A DNA stretch of 64,000 nucleotides from Motilibacter deserti (GCF_011250635.1 NZ_JAANNP010000002.1:400125-464124); one strand, 5' to 3'; positions 44,566 through 54,951 are shown, counted from the stretch's first letter. Notes: generated by a model not told the origin, from the sequence alone. Program-made: numbers and translations.

Positions 44566-44826
44566 ATGTTCGCCTTCGTCCTGACCATGGCCGTCTCGGT
44601 GGTGCTCGGCGTCGCCGTCATCGGCTTCGTCGCCTATCCGCACCGTGGCCGCCGGGTGCCCGGCCCGGAGCCCGTCTCCGACGCGCTCGCCAAGGTCGGC
44701 TCCCGGCTCGCCGACGTCCTCGACCCCGAGGAGGAGCAGCCTCCCGGGCGCGACGGCCTCGTCGGTGCCTCCCACGCGACCGGGACGGCGCCGGGCACCG
44801 CGTCCCCGGGCGGCCGCGCCTCCTGA
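44566..44826 (+). CDS. Small single-pass membrane protein between smc and ftsY
   Basis: 86 residues. N-terminal transmembrane helix FAFVLTMAVSVVLGVAVIGFV, then YPHRGRRVPG and a Pro/Gly/Ala-rich cytoplasmic tail. ATG with GAGGAA. A protein of this type is found between smc and ftsY in related actinobacteria; role unknown. Confidence 0.75.
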   Translation: MFAFVLTMAVSVVLGVAVIGFVAYPHRGRRVPGPEPVSDALAKVGSRLADVLDPEEEQPPGRDGLVGASHATGTAPGTASPGGRAS

Positions 44827-44911
44827 CCCAGCGCGCGCAGGGGCAGAGCAGGGAGCCTCGCGAGGGGGAGGCCCGCCCCGTACCCCGATCTCCGTCTGAG
44901 AGGCTCCTGCC

Positions 44912-46123
44912 GTGGAATGGGTAGTCGCCGCCGTCGTCATCGCCGTCCTGGCCCTCGTGGCCGTCGTCGGGCTGGTGGTGCCCCGGCGCCGCCGGGAGAT
45001 CCCGCCGGCGCCTCCGCGCCCCGGCGTCGACTACGCGCCCGGGGTGGGCGACGACGTCACCCTCCCGCGCGACACCCCGACCCGCACGGTCGAGGACGTC
45101 CCGCTGCCGCCGACCGTCGAGCTCGCGCCGACGCCCGAGGCGCCCGTCGTCCTGCCGCCGGAGCCGGTGGCGCCGCCGGCGCCCGAGATCGAGCGCCCGG
45201 CCCCCGTCGCGGGCCGGCTGGCCCGGCTGCGCGACCGGCTCTCCCGCTCCCAGACCAGCCTCGGGCGCGGCCTGCTGGCCCTGCTCTCCCGCGACACCCT
45301 CGACGAGGAGACGTGGGAGGAGGTCGAGGACACCCTGCTCACGGCCGACGTCGGCGTCGGGCCCACGCAGGAGCTGGTCGAGCGGCTGCGCACGCGCGTG
45401 CGCGTGCTGGGCACCCGGACGGCCGAGGACATGCGCCTCATGCTGCGCGAGGAGCTCGTCGAGCTGATCGGGCCGGGCATGGACCGGTCGCTCAAGACGG
45501 CTCGGCACCCCGACGGACGGCCGGCGGTCGTCCTCGTCGTCGGCGTCAACGGCACTGGCAAGACCACGACCGTCGGCAAGCTCGCCCGCGTCCTCGTCAG
45601 CGAGGAGCGCGACGTCGTGCTGGGCGCGGCCGACACGTTCCGCGCCGCGGCGGCCGACCAGCTGACGACGTGGGGCGAGCGCGTCGGGGTGCCGACCGTA
45701 CGCGGTGCCGAGGGCGCGGACCCGGCCAGCGTGGCGTTCGACGCGCTCAAGCAGGGCACCGAGCTCGAGGCCGACGTCGTGCTGGTCGACACGGCCGGGC
45801 GGCTGCAGAACAAGGTCGGCCTCATGGACGAGCTGGGCAAGGTCAAGCGCGTCCTCGAGCGGCAGGGCCCGGTCGACGAGGTCCTGCTCGTGCTGGACGC
45901 CACGACCGGGCAGAACGGCCTGATCCAGGCCCGCGTCTTCTCCGAGGCCGTCGCCGTCTCCGGCATCGTGCTCACGAAGCTCGACGGCACGGCCAAGGGC
46001 GGCATCGTCGTGGCCGTGCAGCGCGAGCTGGGGGTGCCGGTCAAGCTCGTCGGGCTCGGCGAGGGCCCGGACGACCTGGCGCCGTTCGAGCCCGAGGCGT
46101 TCGTCGACGCGCTGCTCGCCTGA
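44912..46123 (+). CDS. ftsY: Signal recognition particle receptor FtsY
   Basis: 403 residues. An N-terminal transmembrane helix (VVAAVVIAVLALVAVVGLVV) plus basic and Pro-rich linker is the actinobacterial form. NG domain: VVGVNGTGKTTTVGKLA, ADTFRAAAADQL, VLVDTAGRLQNK and TKLDGTAKGGI. It docks Ffh at the membrane. GTG start. Confidence 0.97.
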   Translation: MEWVVAAVVIAVLALVAVVGLVVPRRRREIPPAPPRPGVDYAPGVGDDVTLPRDTPTRTVEDVPLPPTVELAPTPEAPVVLPPEPVAPPAPEIERPAPVAGRLARLRDRLSRSQTSLGRGLLALLSRDTLDEETWEEVEDTLLTADVGVGPTQELVERLRTRVRVLGTRTAEDMRLMLREELVELIGPGMDRSLKTARHPDGRPAVVLVVGVNGTGKTTTVGKLARVLVSEERDVVLGAADTFRAAAADQLTTWGERVGVPTVRGAEGADPASVAFDALKQGTELEADVVLVDTAGRLQNKVGLMDELGKVKRVLERQGPVDEVLLVLDATTGQNGLIQARVFSEAVAVSGIVLTKLDGTAKGGIVVAVQRELGVPVKLVGLGEGPDDLAPFEPEAFVDALLA

Positions 46124-46173
46124 GCGCGCACGAGCCGCGAGAAAGCCGGTTCCCGACGGTTTGGCGAACCCGC

Positions 46174-46189
46174 TTCACGCAACGGAAAC
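46174..46189 (+). promoter_or_regulatory. GlnR box 1 upstream of amtB
   Basis: TTCAC-N6-GAAAC (46174-46178, 46185-46189), close to the actinobacterial GlnR half-site pattern GTNAC-N6-GAAAC. Confidence 0.6.
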
Positions 46190-46204
46190 GTCCACAGCCG
46201 TGAT

Positions 46205-46220
46205 GTCACAGGGCCGAAAC
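46205..46220 (+). promoter_or_regulatory. GlnR box 2 upstream of amtB
   Basis: GTCAC-N6-GAAAC (46205-46209, 46216-46220), an exact match to the GlnR pattern. It begins 31 bp after box 1, about three helical turns, and 77 bp before the amtB ATG. Confidence 0.72.
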
Positions 46221-46296
46221 GAGCGACGTCGCTCGCGTTAAAGGACGCCCAGCAGTCTCTCCCTCGTCAACGTTCCGACGACAGGGGAGCCTGTCT

Positions 46297-47619
46297 ATGC
46301 CTCCGACTGGCGATACGGCCTGGGTGCTCACCAGCGCTTCGCTCGTTCTCTTGATGACCCCCGGACTCGCTCTGTTCTACGGCGGCATGGTCCGGAGCAA
46401 GACCGTCCTGAACATGATGATGATGAGCTTCGGCGCGCTCGGGCTCATCGGCGTCCTGTGGGTGCTCTACGGCTACTCGATGGCGTTCGGCAACGACGTC
46501 GGCGGCGGCCTGCTGGGTGACCCGTTCGAGTACCTCGGCCTCAAGGGCCTCATGACCTCGCCTGAGGACGCGCTGCCGAACACGGCGTTCGTCGGCTTCC
46601 AGGCGGTCTTCGCGATCATCACCGTCGCGCTCATCTCCGGCGCCATCGCCGACCGCGCGAAGTTCGGCTCGTGGATGGTCTTCGCCGGGATCTGGGCGAC
46701 CATCGTCTACTTCCCGGTGGCGCACTGGGTCTTCGCGTTCGACAACGAGGACGCGGGCGTGGTCGGCGGCTGGATCGCCAACAAGCTCGAGGCCCTCGAC
46801 TTCGCCGGCGGCACCGCGGTCCACATCAACGCCGGTGCGGCGGGCCTCGCCCTCGCGCTCGTGCTGGGCAAGCGCCGCAGCTGGCCGAAGGAGCGGATGC
46901 GCCCGCACAACCTTCCGCTGGTCATGCTCGGTGCCGGCCTGCTGTGGTTCGGCTGGTTCGGCTTCAACGCCGGGTCCGCCCTCGGCGCCAACAACCTGGC
47001 CGCCGTGGCGTGGATCAACACCCTCGCCGCCACCTGTGCGGCCATCTGCGGCTGGCTGCTCACCGAGAAGATCCGCGACGGCCACGCCACGTCGCTGGGC
47101 GCCGCGTCCGGTGTCGTCGCCGGCCTCGTCGCCATCACCCCGGCCTGCGCCGTCCTCAGCCCGGTCGGCTCGCTGATCCTCGGCTTCATCGCCGGTGGCG
47201 CCTGCGCCCTGGCCGTCGGCCTGAAGTACCGCTTCGGCTACGACGACTCGCTCGACGTCGTCGGCGTTCACCTCGTGGGCGGCCTCATCGGCACCATCGC
47301 CATCGGCTTCCTGGCGACCGACACGGCTCCCGGCTTCGAGGGCGGCGAGAGCCTCTTCTTCGGCGGCAGCGTGGACCAGCTCGGCAAGCAGGTCGTGGGC
47401 GCCGTCGCGGTGCTCGCGTACTCCTTCGTCATCACCTACGTCCTCGGGCTCATCATCCAGAAGACGATCGGCTTCCGTGTCTCCGAGGAGGACGAGGTCG
47501 CCGGCGTCGACATCACGACGCACGCCGAGTCCGCGTACGACATCGCCAGCTCGATCGGCGGCTCCGGCTCGGCCGGCAGCCTGGCCAAGCAGAGCACCCC
47601 CCAGCACGAGAGGGTCTGA
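46297..47619 (+). CDS. amtB: Ammonium transporter
   Basis: 440 residues, about eleven transmembrane helices. Visible: GLALFYGGMVRSK at the N-terminus, the pore segments GFQAVFAIITVALISGAIADR and PVAHWVFAFD, FAGGTAVHINAGAAGLALAL, WFGWFGFNAGSAL, and VHLVGGLIGTIAIGF. ATG with GGGGAG. First gene of an amtB-glnK-glnD operon preceded by two GlnR boxes, so it is probably induced under nitrogen limitation. Confidence 0.96.
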   Translation: MPPTGDTAWVLTSASLVLLMTPGLALFYGGMVRSKTVLNMMMMSFGALGLIGVLWVLYGYSMAFGNDVGGGLLGDPFEYLGLKGLMTSPEDALPNTAFVGFQAVFAIITVALISGAIADRAKFGSWMVFAGIWATIVYFPVAHWVFAFDNEDAGVVGGWIANKLEALDFAGGTAVHINAGAAGLALALVLGKRRSWPKERMRPHNLPLVMLGAGLLWFGWFGFNAGSALGANNLAAVAWINTLAATCAAICGWLLTEKIRDGHATSLGAASGVVAGLVAITPACAVLSPVGSLILGFIAGGACALAVGLKYRFGYDDSLDVVGVHLVGGLIGTIAIGFLATDTAPGFEGGESLFFGGSVDQLGKQVVGAVAVLAYSFVITYVLGLIIQKTIGFRVSEEDEVAGVDITTHAESAYDIASSIGGSGSAGSLAKQSTPQHERV

Positions 47620-47961
<342 letters not shown>

Positions 47962-47962
47962 G

Positions 47963-50326
47963 GTGGCCGCGAGCAGCGCGCGATCCACGGGGGCACCGGT
48001 ACCGACGCCTCGCACGCCTGCGGAGCTGACGACCGCGCGACGCGCGCTGCTCTCCCGGCCCGGGCCGCCCTCCGCGGCCCGGCGCCGGGCGCTCAGCGAC
48101 CTGACCGACAGCTGGCTCCAGTGGTTGTACGCCGAAGCCGTCCCCGCGACCGAGGGCGTCGCCCTCGTCGCGGTGGGCGGCTTCGGCCGGGCCTCCCTGT
48201 CTCCCTACAGCGACCTCGACCTCGTCCTGCTCCACGACGGGCACCGCGGCGACGACGAGGTGGCCAGGGTCGCCGAGGCCCTCTGGTACCCCATCTGGGA
48301 CGCCGGCCTCCGCCTCGACTACTCCGTCCGCACCCCCGGCGAGGCCCGGCGGGTGGCGGCGGAGGACCTCTCGGTCCTGCTCGGCCTGCTCGACCTGCGC
48401 GTCGTCATCGGGGACGCGGCGCTCGCCACCCGGCTGCGGACCGCCGTCCTCGACGACTGGCGCGGCAGCGCCCGCAGCCGCCTGGGAGACCTGCTCGAGG
48501 CCTGCCGGGAGCGGTGGCGGCGCTCCGGCGAAGCGGCGTTCCTGCTCGAGCCCGAGCTCAAGGAGGGCCGCGGCGGGCTGCGCGACGTCGTCGCCCTCCG
48601 CGCAGTGGCCGCTTCCTGGGTCGCGGACCGGCCCCACGGCGACCTCGACGGCGCGACCGAGCGCCTGCTCGACGTCCGCGACGCCCTGCACACCGTCAGC
48701 GGCCGGGCGCTCGACCGTCTGCTCCTGCAGGAGCAGGACGCTGTCGCCAGCGCCCTCGGCCTCGCCGACGCCGACTCCGTCCTCCGGGTGGTCTCCGACG
48801 CCGCCCGCACCATCTCGTACGCCGGGGACACCACGTGGCGCCGGGTGGAGCAGCTGCTCGCCCCCCGCAAGCGCACCCCGCGCATCGGCACCCGCCGCCC
48901 GCCGCGGCCCCGCGCGCTCGCGCCGGGGCTCGCGGAGCACGAGGGCGAGCTCGTCCTCTCGCGCGACGGCGGCGTGGAGGCCGACCCTCTGCTCCCGCTG
49001 CGTGCGGCCGCGGTCGCCGCGCAGGCCGGGCTCCCGCTCTCGCCGGGCACCGCGGACCGGCTGGCCCGCGAGTGCCCCCCGCTGCCCGACCCCTGGCCCG
49101 CGGCCGCCCGGGACGCGCTCGTCGCCCTGCTCGGCGCCGGGCCGGGCGCCGTCCGGGTGTGGGAGGCGCTCGACCAGTCCGGCCTCGTCGTGCGGCTGCT
49201 GCCCGAGTGGGCCGCCGTGCGCAACCGGCCGCAGCGCACCGCCGTCCACCGCTGGACCGTGGACCGGCACAGCGTCGAGACCTGTGTGCAGGCCGCCGCG
49301 CTCGCCCGGCGGGTGTCCCGGCCGGACCTGCTGCTCGTCGCCGCGCTGCTGCACGACATCGGCAAGGGCCGGCGCCGCGGCGACCACGCGCGCGAGGGCG
49401 CGCGCATCGCCGAGCCCGTCGTCGCCCGGATGGGGTTCTCCCCGTCCGACGCGGCGACGATCACGATGCTCATCCGCGAGCACCTGCTGCTCGTCGAGAC
49501 CGCGACCCGCCGCGACATCGACGACCCCACGACCGCGGCTCGCGTGGCCGAGACGCTCGGCTCGGTCGAGGCGCTCGACCTGCTCGCGACCCTGACCGAG
49601 GCCGACGCGCTCGCCGCCGGCCCGCAGGCCTGGACCGACTGGCGGGCCGGCCTCGTCGGCGAGCTCACCCGGCGGGCCCGCGCCCACATGCGCGGCGAGC
49701 CACCGCCCCCGGCGACCCCGATCACGGACGAGGAGCGCGAGCTGGTCGCCGCCGGCGAGCTCGCGGTGTCCGTACGCCCCGACGGCGGCGGCTGGGCCGT
49801 CACCGTCGTCGCGCCCGACCGGCGCGGCCTGCTCGCGACCGTGGCCGGCGTGCTTGCCGTGCACCGGCTCTCGGTGCGCTCGGCGACGCTGCGCACCGAG
49901 AACGGCGTCGCCGTCGACACCTGGTCCGTGGTGGCCGAGTTCGGCGACCCGCCCGCCCTCGACGCGCTGCGCGACGACATCGACCGCGCGCTCGAGCGCA
50001 GGCTGGACGTTGCCGGGCTGCTCGAGCGGCGCGAGGCGTCGCGGGCGCCGTCGCGCGGCCCCCGCGTACCTGCCCGGGTGGACATCGTCGACGACGCCTC
50101 GCACACCGCGACGGTGCTGGAGGTCCGCGCCTCGGACCGGCTCGGGCTGCTGCACAGGCTGGGCCGGGCGCTGTCCTTCGCCGGGGTCGACGTGCGCGCC
50201 GCGCGCGTGGCGACCCTCGGCGCGGAGGCTGTGGACGTGTTCTACGTGGTCGGCGACGACGGCGGGCCGCTCGCACCGGAGCGGGCGCGCGAGGTGGCGC
50301 GGGTGCTGCGGGACGTCGCGGGCTGA
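47963..50326 (+). CDS. glnD: PII nucleotidyltransferase GlnD
   Basis: 787 residues. Nucleotidyltransferase domain VAVGGFGRASLSPYSDLDLVLLHD, HD hydrolase domain LLHDIGKGRRRGDHAREG, and two C-terminal ACT domains (VTVVAPDRRGLLATVAGVL and VRASDRLGLLHRLGRAL). In actinobacteria this enzyme adenylylates rather than uridylylates PII. GTG start 1 bp after glnK. Typical order for the high-GC Gram-positives. Confidence 0.96.
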   Translation: MAASSARSTGAPVPTPRTPAELTTARRALLSRPGPPSAARRRALSDLTDSWLQWLYAEAVPATEGVALVAVGGFGRASLSPYSDLDLVLLHDGHRGDDEVARVAEALWYPIWDAGLRLDYSVRTPGEARRVAAEDLSVLLGLLDLRVVIGDAALATRLRTAVLDDWRGSARSRLGDLLEACRERWRRSGEAAFLLEPELKEGRGGLRDVVALRAVAASWVADRPHGDLDGATERLLDVRDALHTVSGRALDRLLLQEQDAVASALGLADADSVLRVVSDAARTISYAGDTTWRRVEQLLAPRKRTPRIGTRRPPRPRALAPGLAEHEGELVLSRDGGVEADPLLPLRAAAVAAQAGLPLSPGTADRLARECPPLPDPWPAAARDALVALLGAGPGAVRVWEALDQSGLVVRLLPEWAAVRNRPQRTAVHRWTVDRHSVETCVQAAALARRVSRPDLLLVAALLHDIGKGRRRGDHAREGARIAEPVVARMGFSPSDAATITMLIREHLLLVETATRRDIDDPTTAARVAETLGSVEALDLLATLTEADALAAGPQAWTDWRAGLVGELTRRARAHMRGEPPPPATPITDEERELVAAGELAVSVRPDGGGWAVTVVAPDRRGLLATVAGVLAVHRLSVRSATLRTENGVAVDTWSVVAEFGDPPALDALRDDIDRALERRLDVAGLLERREASRAPSRGPRVPARVDIVDDASHTATVLEVRASDRLGLLHRLGRALSFAGVDVRAARVATLGAEAVDVFYVVGDDGGPLAPERAREVARVLRDVAG

Positions 50327-50453
50327 GGCGAGAGCGGGGGACCGGGCGCTCGCGCGGCTACGCTGAACGCGGGCCGGCGCCGCTCGCACGGTGGGGCGGG
50401 CCCGGCTTCGGCTTCTGGGCGACCTCGAATCGAGAAGGCAGGACCTCGCTCCC

Positions 50454-52016
50454 GTGTTCAACACCCTTCAGGACCGGCTGTCCGCGACGTTCAAGGGCCT
50501 GCGCGGCAAGGGCCGGCTGAGCGACTCCGACATCGACGCGGCCGCCCGGGAGCTGCGCGTCGCGCTGCTCGAGGCCGACGTCGCGCTGCCCGTCGTCCGC
50601 GAGTTCGTCGCGGCGGTCCGCGAGCGGGCCAAGAGCCCCGAGGTCCAGCAGTCGGTCAACCCGGCCCAGCGCGTCCTCGACATCGTCAACGAGGAGCTCA
50701 TCGCGATCCTCGGCGGCGAGGCCCGCCGGATCCGGCTGGCCAAGACGCCGCCGACGGTGATCATGCTCGCCGGCCTGCAGGGCGCGGGCAAGACGACGCT
50801 CGCCGGCAAGCTCGCCCGCTGGCTGCGCGGCCAGGGCCACCAGCCGCTGCTCGTCGCCTGCGACCTGCAGCGCCCCAACGCCGTCAACCAGCTGCAGATC
50901 GTCGCCGAGCGCGCCGGCTCGGCCTTCTTCGGCCCGGAGCCGGGCAACGGCGTCGGCGACCCGGTCGACGTCGCGCGGCGCGCCGTGGCGTACGCCCGGG
51001 AGAAGCAGCACGACGTCGTCGTCGTCGACACCGCCGGCCGCCTCGGCATCGACGCCGAGCTCATGCAGCAGGCCGCGGACATCCGCGACGCCGTCAAGCC
51101 GGACGAGACGCTCTTCGTCGTCGACGCGATGATCGGTCAGGACGCGGTCGTGACCGCGCAGGCCTTCCTCGACGGCGTCGGCTTCGACGGCGTGGTGCTC
51201 ACCAAGCTCGACGGTGACGCCCGCGGTGGTGCGGCCCTCTCCGTCGCCAAGGTCACCGGGCGCCAGGTGATGTTCGCCAGCAACGGCGAGAAGCTCGACG
51301 ACTTCGACGTCTTCCACCCGGACCGCATGGCCTCGCGGATCCTCGACCTCGGCGACCTGCAGACCCTGCTCGAGGGCGCGGCGAAGGTCTTCGACCAGCA
51401 GCAGCAGGAGGACCTGACCAACAAGTTCCTGTCGGGTCAGGACTTCACGCTCGAGGACTTCCTCGGGCAGATGCAGCAGCTGCGCAAGATGGGCTCGATG
51501 TCGAAGATCTTCGGGATGCTCCCGGGCATGGGGCAGTTCCGCGAGCAGATCGAGTCGATCGACGAGCGCGAGCTCGACCGCACGCAGGCGATGATCCAGT
51601 CGATGACGCCGGCCGAGCGGCGCGACCCCAAGATCCTCAACGGGTCCCGGCGCGCCCGCATCGCCCGCGGCTCGGGCAGCTCGGTCTCGGCCGTCAACGA
51701 CCTCATCCAGCGCTTCACCGAGGCGCAGAAGATGATGCGCTCGATGGCGTCCGGCGGCATGCCGGGGATGCCGGGGATGCCGGGGTTCGGGAAGAAGTCG
51801 CGCGGCAAGGCCCAGCAGCAGAAGAAGGGCAAGGGCGGCAAGCAGAGCCGCTCCGGCAACCCCGCCAAGCGCGCGCTCGAGGCCCAGCAGGCGGCCCAGC
51901 GCGCGGCGCAGGCCCCCGGGCTCGGGGCCGGGTCGCCGTTCGGCGGCGACGGGGCGGCGGCGCCCTTCGAGCTGCCGGCGGAGTTCAAGGGGCTGCTGCC
52001 TCCCGGCGGGCGCTGA
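50454..52016 (+). CDS. ffh: Signal recognition particle protein Ffh
   Basis: 520 residues. N domain, G domain (MLAGLQGAGKTTLAGKLA, VVVVDTAGRLGID, VLTKLDGDARGGAAL) and Met-rich M domain (MQQLRKMGSMSKIFGMLPGM) that binds 4.5S RNA and signal peptides. The tail has GMPGMPGMPG repeats and a Gln/Lys stretch. GTG start; TACGCT at 50359-50364 is a possible -10. The 4.5S RNA gene is not in the window. Confidence 0.97.
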   Translation: MFNTLQDRLSATFKGLRGKGRLSDSDIDAAARELRVALLEADVALPVVREFVAAVRERAKSPEVQQSVNPAQRVLDIVNEELIAILGGEARRIRLAKTPPTVIMLAGLQGAGKTTLAGKLARWLRGQGHQPLLVACDLQRPNAVNQLQIVAERAGSAFFGPEPGNGVGDPVDVARRAVAYAREKQHDVVVVDTAGRLGIDAELMQQAADIRDAVKPDETLFVVDAMIGQDAVVTAQAFLDGVGFDGVVLTKLDGDARGGAALSVAKVTGRQVMFASNGEKLDDFDVFHPDRMASRILDLGDLQTLLEGAAKVFDQQQQEDLTNKFLSGQDFTLEDFLGQMQQLRKMGSMSKIFGMLPGMGQFREQIESIDERELDRTQAMIQSMTPAERRDPKILNGSRRARIARGSGSSVSAVNDLIQRFTEAQKMMRSMASGGMPGMPGMPGFGKKSRGKAQQQKKGKGGKQSRSGNPAKRALEAQQAAQRAAQAPGLGAGSPFGGDGAAAPFELPAEFKGLLPPGGR

Positions 52017-52047
52017 CCGTCCCCGCAGCCCGTCGCCCCGGCCGGGC

Positions 52048-52077
52048 TTGGGCTGCGCCGCGTACATCTGGCACAAT
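52048..52077 (+). promoter_or_regulatory. Candidate rpsP operon promoter
   Basis: TTGGGC (52048-52053), 18-bp spacer, CACAAT (52072-52077). It leaves a leader of about 130 nt before rpsP. Confidence 0.45.
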
Positions 52078-52211
52078 CGACCGCTGGCACTGGTCCGCGC
52101 GCAGGCCCCTCTCGCCCGCGTCGGCCCACCGCACATGCAGGGCGCCCCGCCGTCGGTCCCCACCCGGGGTGTACGGCGCCCAACCCGCGTCCGACGAGGA
52201 GTCCTGCCCCC

Positions 52212-52706
52212 GTGGCTGTAAAGATCAAGCTGATGCGCATGGGCAAGATCCGTGCGCCGTACTACCGCATCGTCGTCGCCGACGCGCGCACCAAGCGCGA
52301 CGGCCGCTTCATCGAGGCCATCGGCAAGTACCACCCGACCGAGGAGCCCTCGCTCATCGAGGTCGACAGCGAGCGTGCGCAGTACTGGCTCGGCGTCGGC
52401 GCGCAGCCGACCGAGCCCGTCGCGGCGATCCTGTCCAAGACCGGCGACTGGCAGAAGTTCAAGGGCCTGCCCTACGAGGAGGGCACGCTCAAGACCGCCG
52501 CTCCCCGCGTGGACAAGAAGGCCGTCTTCAACGAGGCCGCCAAGGCGACCGGTGGCGACACCGGCGGCGCCGCGACCACCCCGAAGGCGAAGAAGGCCAA
52601 GGACGAGGCTCCGCAGGCTGCGGACGCCGAGGTCGCCGGTGGCGGCGCCGCTGCGGGTGGCTCCGACGCCCCCGGTGAGGCGGTCGACCAGCCCGCCGAG
52701 GCCTGA
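52212..52706 (+). CDS. rpsP: 30S ribosomal protein S16
   Basis: 164 residues. The S16 core [20 protein letters not shown]...[17 protein letters not shown] fills the first 85 or so; the rest is an Ala/Lys/Gly-rich extension ([18 protein letters not shown]), as in other high-GC actinobacteria. GTG with AGGAG. Head of rpsP-khpA-rimM-trmD. Confidence 0.96.
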   Translation: MAVKIKLMRMGKIRAPYYRIVVADARTKRDGRFIEAIGKYHPTEEPSLIEVDSERAQYWLGVGAQPTEPVAAILSKTGDWQKFKGLPYEEGTLKTAAPRVDKKAVFNEAAKATGGDTGGAATTPKAKKAKDEAPQAADAEVAGGGAAAGGSDAPGEAVDQPAEA

Positions 52707-52708
52707 GA

Positions 52709-52951
52709 GTGATCGAGGACGCCCTCGACCACCTGGTGCGCGGCATCGTCGACAACCCCGACGAGGTCCGCGTCGCCCGGCGGGAGGGCCGGCGCGGCCG
52801 GGTGCTCGAGGTGCGGGTGCACCCCGAGGACCTCGGCAAGGTGATCGGCCGCAACGGCCGGACCGCCACCGCGCTGCGCACCGTCGTGGGCGCGCTGTCC
52901 GGCGGCCGCTCCGTCCGCATCGACTTCCTCGATGTCGACGAGCGGCGCTGA
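52709..52951 (+). CDS. khpA: KH-domain RNA-binding protein KhpA
   Basis: 80 residues. KH motif VIGRNGRTATALRTVV with the GxxG loop (GRNG). Starts 2 bp after rpsP. It binds RNA, probably with a KhpB/Jag partner not present here. Confidence 0.93.
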   Translation: MIEDALDHLVRGIVDNPDEVRVARREGRRGRVLEVRVHPEDLGKVIGRNGRTATALRTVVGALSGGRSVRIDFLDVDERR

Positions 52952-52967
52952 CCGCGTCGCAGCCTCG

Positions 52968-53561
52968 ATGAGCGACACCGTCGAGCTGGTGGTCGGCCGT
53001 ATCGGCCGGGCGCACGGCATCCGCGGCGACCTGATGGTCGAAGTACGCACCGACGACCCCGAGCTGCGCTTCGCAGCCGGGGCGTCGCTGCGTACGGACC
53101 CGGCCGCGCGCGGGCCGCTCGTCGTCGAGTCGGGGCGCGTCCACTCCGGCCGGCTGGTGCTGCACTTCGTCGGCGTGGACGACCGCACGCGCGCCGAGGA
53201 GCTGCGCAACACCCTGCTCCTCGTCGACGTCCCTCGCGACGAGGAGCCGGACGACCCGGACGAGTACTACGACCACCAGCTGATCGGCCTAGCCGCCGTG
53301 CTGCCTGGTGGCGAGACCGTGGGCGAGGTCACGGACGTGCTCCACCTGCCCGCGCAGGACGTCCTCGCCCTGCGCCGCCCCGACGGCCGCGAGGCGCTCG
53401 TCCCGTTCGTGACCGAGATCGTCCCCGAGGTCGACCTCGTGGCCGGGCGCGTCGTCGTCGACCCGCCGGCCGGGCTGCTGGACGACGTCCCCGAGGCCGA
53501 CGAGGCCGACGGACCGGCCGGGCCGGACGGGGCCGACCCTGCCGCGACCGGCCCCGCCTAG
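52968..53561 (+). CDS. rimM: 16S rRNA processing protein RimM
   Basis: 197 residues. [19 protein letters not shown] at the N-terminus and the PRC-barrel [22 protein letters not shown]. It helps maturation of the 30S head. The ATG giving [13 protein letters not shown] is preferred over the frame extension at 52932, which overlaps khpA. The acidic tail ([16 protein letters not shown]) is low complexity. Confidence 0.95.
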   Translation: MSDTVELVVGRIGRAHGIRGDLMVEVRTDDPELRFAAGASLRTDPAARGPLVVESGRVHSGRLVLHFVGVDDRTRAEELRNTLLLVDVPRDEEPDDPDEYYDHQLIGLAAVLPGGETVGEVTDVLHLPAQDVLALRRPDGREALVPFVTEIVPEVDLVAGRVVVDPPAGLLDDVPEADEADGPAGPDGADPAATGPA

Positions 53562-53563
53562 CC

Positions 53564-54364
53564 GTGCGCATCGACGTCGTCACCGTCTTCCCGGACTACC
53601 TCGCCCCGCTGCAGCTGTCCCTGCTCGGCAAGGCGCAGGAGGCCGGGCGGCTCGAGGCCCACGTGCACGACCTGCGCGCCTTCACGACCGACCGGCACCG
53701 CAGCGTCGACGACACCCCCTACGGCGGTGGCGCGGGGATGGTCATGACCCCCGGCCCCTGGGGTGCCGCGCTCGACGCGGTGCTGGCGCAGGGCCCGGAG
53801 GGCGCACGCCCTCGGCTCGTGGTCCCGTCGCCGGCCGGGCGCGTCTTCACGCAGGACGTGGCCGCCGAGTACGCCGCAGACCCCTGGCTGGTCTTCGCCT
53901 GCGGGCGCTACGAGGGGATCGACGCGCGCGTGCTCGAGGACGCGCGCTCGCGCTACGACGTCGACGAGCTCTCCATCGGCGACTACGTGCTCTTCGGTGG
54001 CGAGGTAGCCGTCCTCGTGGTCGTCGAGGCCGTCGGGCGGCTGCTGCCGGGCGTCCTCGGCAACGCCGAGAGCCTTGCCGAGGAGTCGCACACCGGCGGC
54101 TTGCTCGAGGCCCCGACGTGGACCAAGCCGGCGCAGTGGCGCGGGCTGGGCGTGCCCGACGTCCTCGTCTCCGGCGACCACGCCCGTATCGCCCGCTGGC
54201 GCCGCGACGAGTCGCTGCGGCGTACCGCGTCGACACGTCCGGACCTGCTCGCCCGCCTCGACGTGGACGGGCTGGACCGCGCCGACCTGGCCGTCCTGGC
54301 CGCGCAGGGGTGGGAGCCGGCCGGGCCGAGGTTGGTCCGCAGCGCTGGGCGTGTGTCAAACTAG
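53564..54364 (+). CDS. trmD: tRNA (guanine(37)-N1)-methyltransferase
   Basis: 266 residues. SPOUT-fold knot motifs: [40 protein letters not shown] and [20 protein letters not shown]. It prevents frameshifting at proline codons. GTG start 2 bp after rimM. Confidence 0.97.
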   Translation: MRIDVVTVFPDYLAPLQLSLLGKAQEAGRLEAHVHDLRAFTTDRHRSVDDTPYGGGAGMVMTPGPWGAALDAVLAQGPEGARPRLVVPSPAGRVFTQDVAAEYAADPWLVFACGRYEGIDARVLEDARSRYDVDELSIGDYVLFGGEVAVLVVVEAVGRLLPGVLGNAESLAEESHTGGLLEAPTWTKPAQWRGLGVPDVLVSGDHARIARWRRDESLRRTASTRPDLLARLDVDGLDRADLAVLAAQGWEPAGPRLVRSAGRVSN

Positions 54365-54526
54365 GTCGTCGCGCCACGAGGTCCGTCGGCCGCGCCCTGC
54401 CACAGGGGAGCGCTTGCCGGACGACGGACGGCGCCACCGGGCACGGCCGATCGACCCCGTCGACGGCCCGCCCACCGCGGAACCGACCGAGAGCTGCTGA
54501 CACGCGGCCGCTCCACCGACGACACC

Positions 54527-54548
54527 GCAGGTGACCTGTGGCACCTGC
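54527..54548 (+). promoter_or_regulatory. Leader hairpin next to the rplS ribosome site
   Basis: GCAGGTG (54527-54533) and CACCTGC (54542-54548) form a perfect 7-bp stem with an 8-nt loop, ending immediately before the AGGGAGAC ribosome site of rplS. Its place suits translational control by L19 or a regulator, but this is inference. Confidence 0.4.
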
Positions 54549-54560
54549 AGGGAGACAGAC

Positions 54561-54923
54561 ATGCAAAAGCTGGACGTGCTCGACTCGGCCTCGCTGCGCA
54601 CGGACGTGCCGGCGTTCGGACCCGGGGACACGCTCAAGGTCCACGTCCGCGTCGTCGAGGGCAACCGCTCTCGCGTGCAGGTCTTCCAGGGCGTCGTGAT
54701 CCGCCGCCAGAACGGCGGCGTGCGCGAGACGTTCACCGTCCGCAAGGTCAGCTTCGGCACCGGCGTCGAGCGCACCTTCCCCGTGCACTCCCCGGTGATC
54801 GACAAGATCGAGGTCGTCACCCGTGGTGACGTCCGCCGCGCCAAGCTCTACTACCTGCGCGAGCTGCGCGGCAAGAAGGCCAAGATCAAGGAGAAGCGCG
54901 AGCCGGCCGGCTCGGGCCGCTGA
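54561..54923 (+). CDS. rplS: 50S ribosomal protein L19
   Basis: 120 residues. [39 protein letters not shown] and [20 protein letters not shown] are family signatures. ATG with GGGAGA; the frame is open to 54531 but this start is the conserved one. A leader of about 195 bp separates it from trmD. Confidence 0.96.
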   Translation: MQKLDVLDSASLRTDVPAFGPGDTLKVHVRVVEGNRSRVQVFQGVVIRRQNGGVRETFTVRKVSFGTGVERTFPVHSPVIDKIEVVTRGDVRRAKLYYLRELRGKKAKIKEKREPAGSGR

Positions 54924-54951
54924 CTTCGCTGACGCAACGGGCCGCGGGCGC

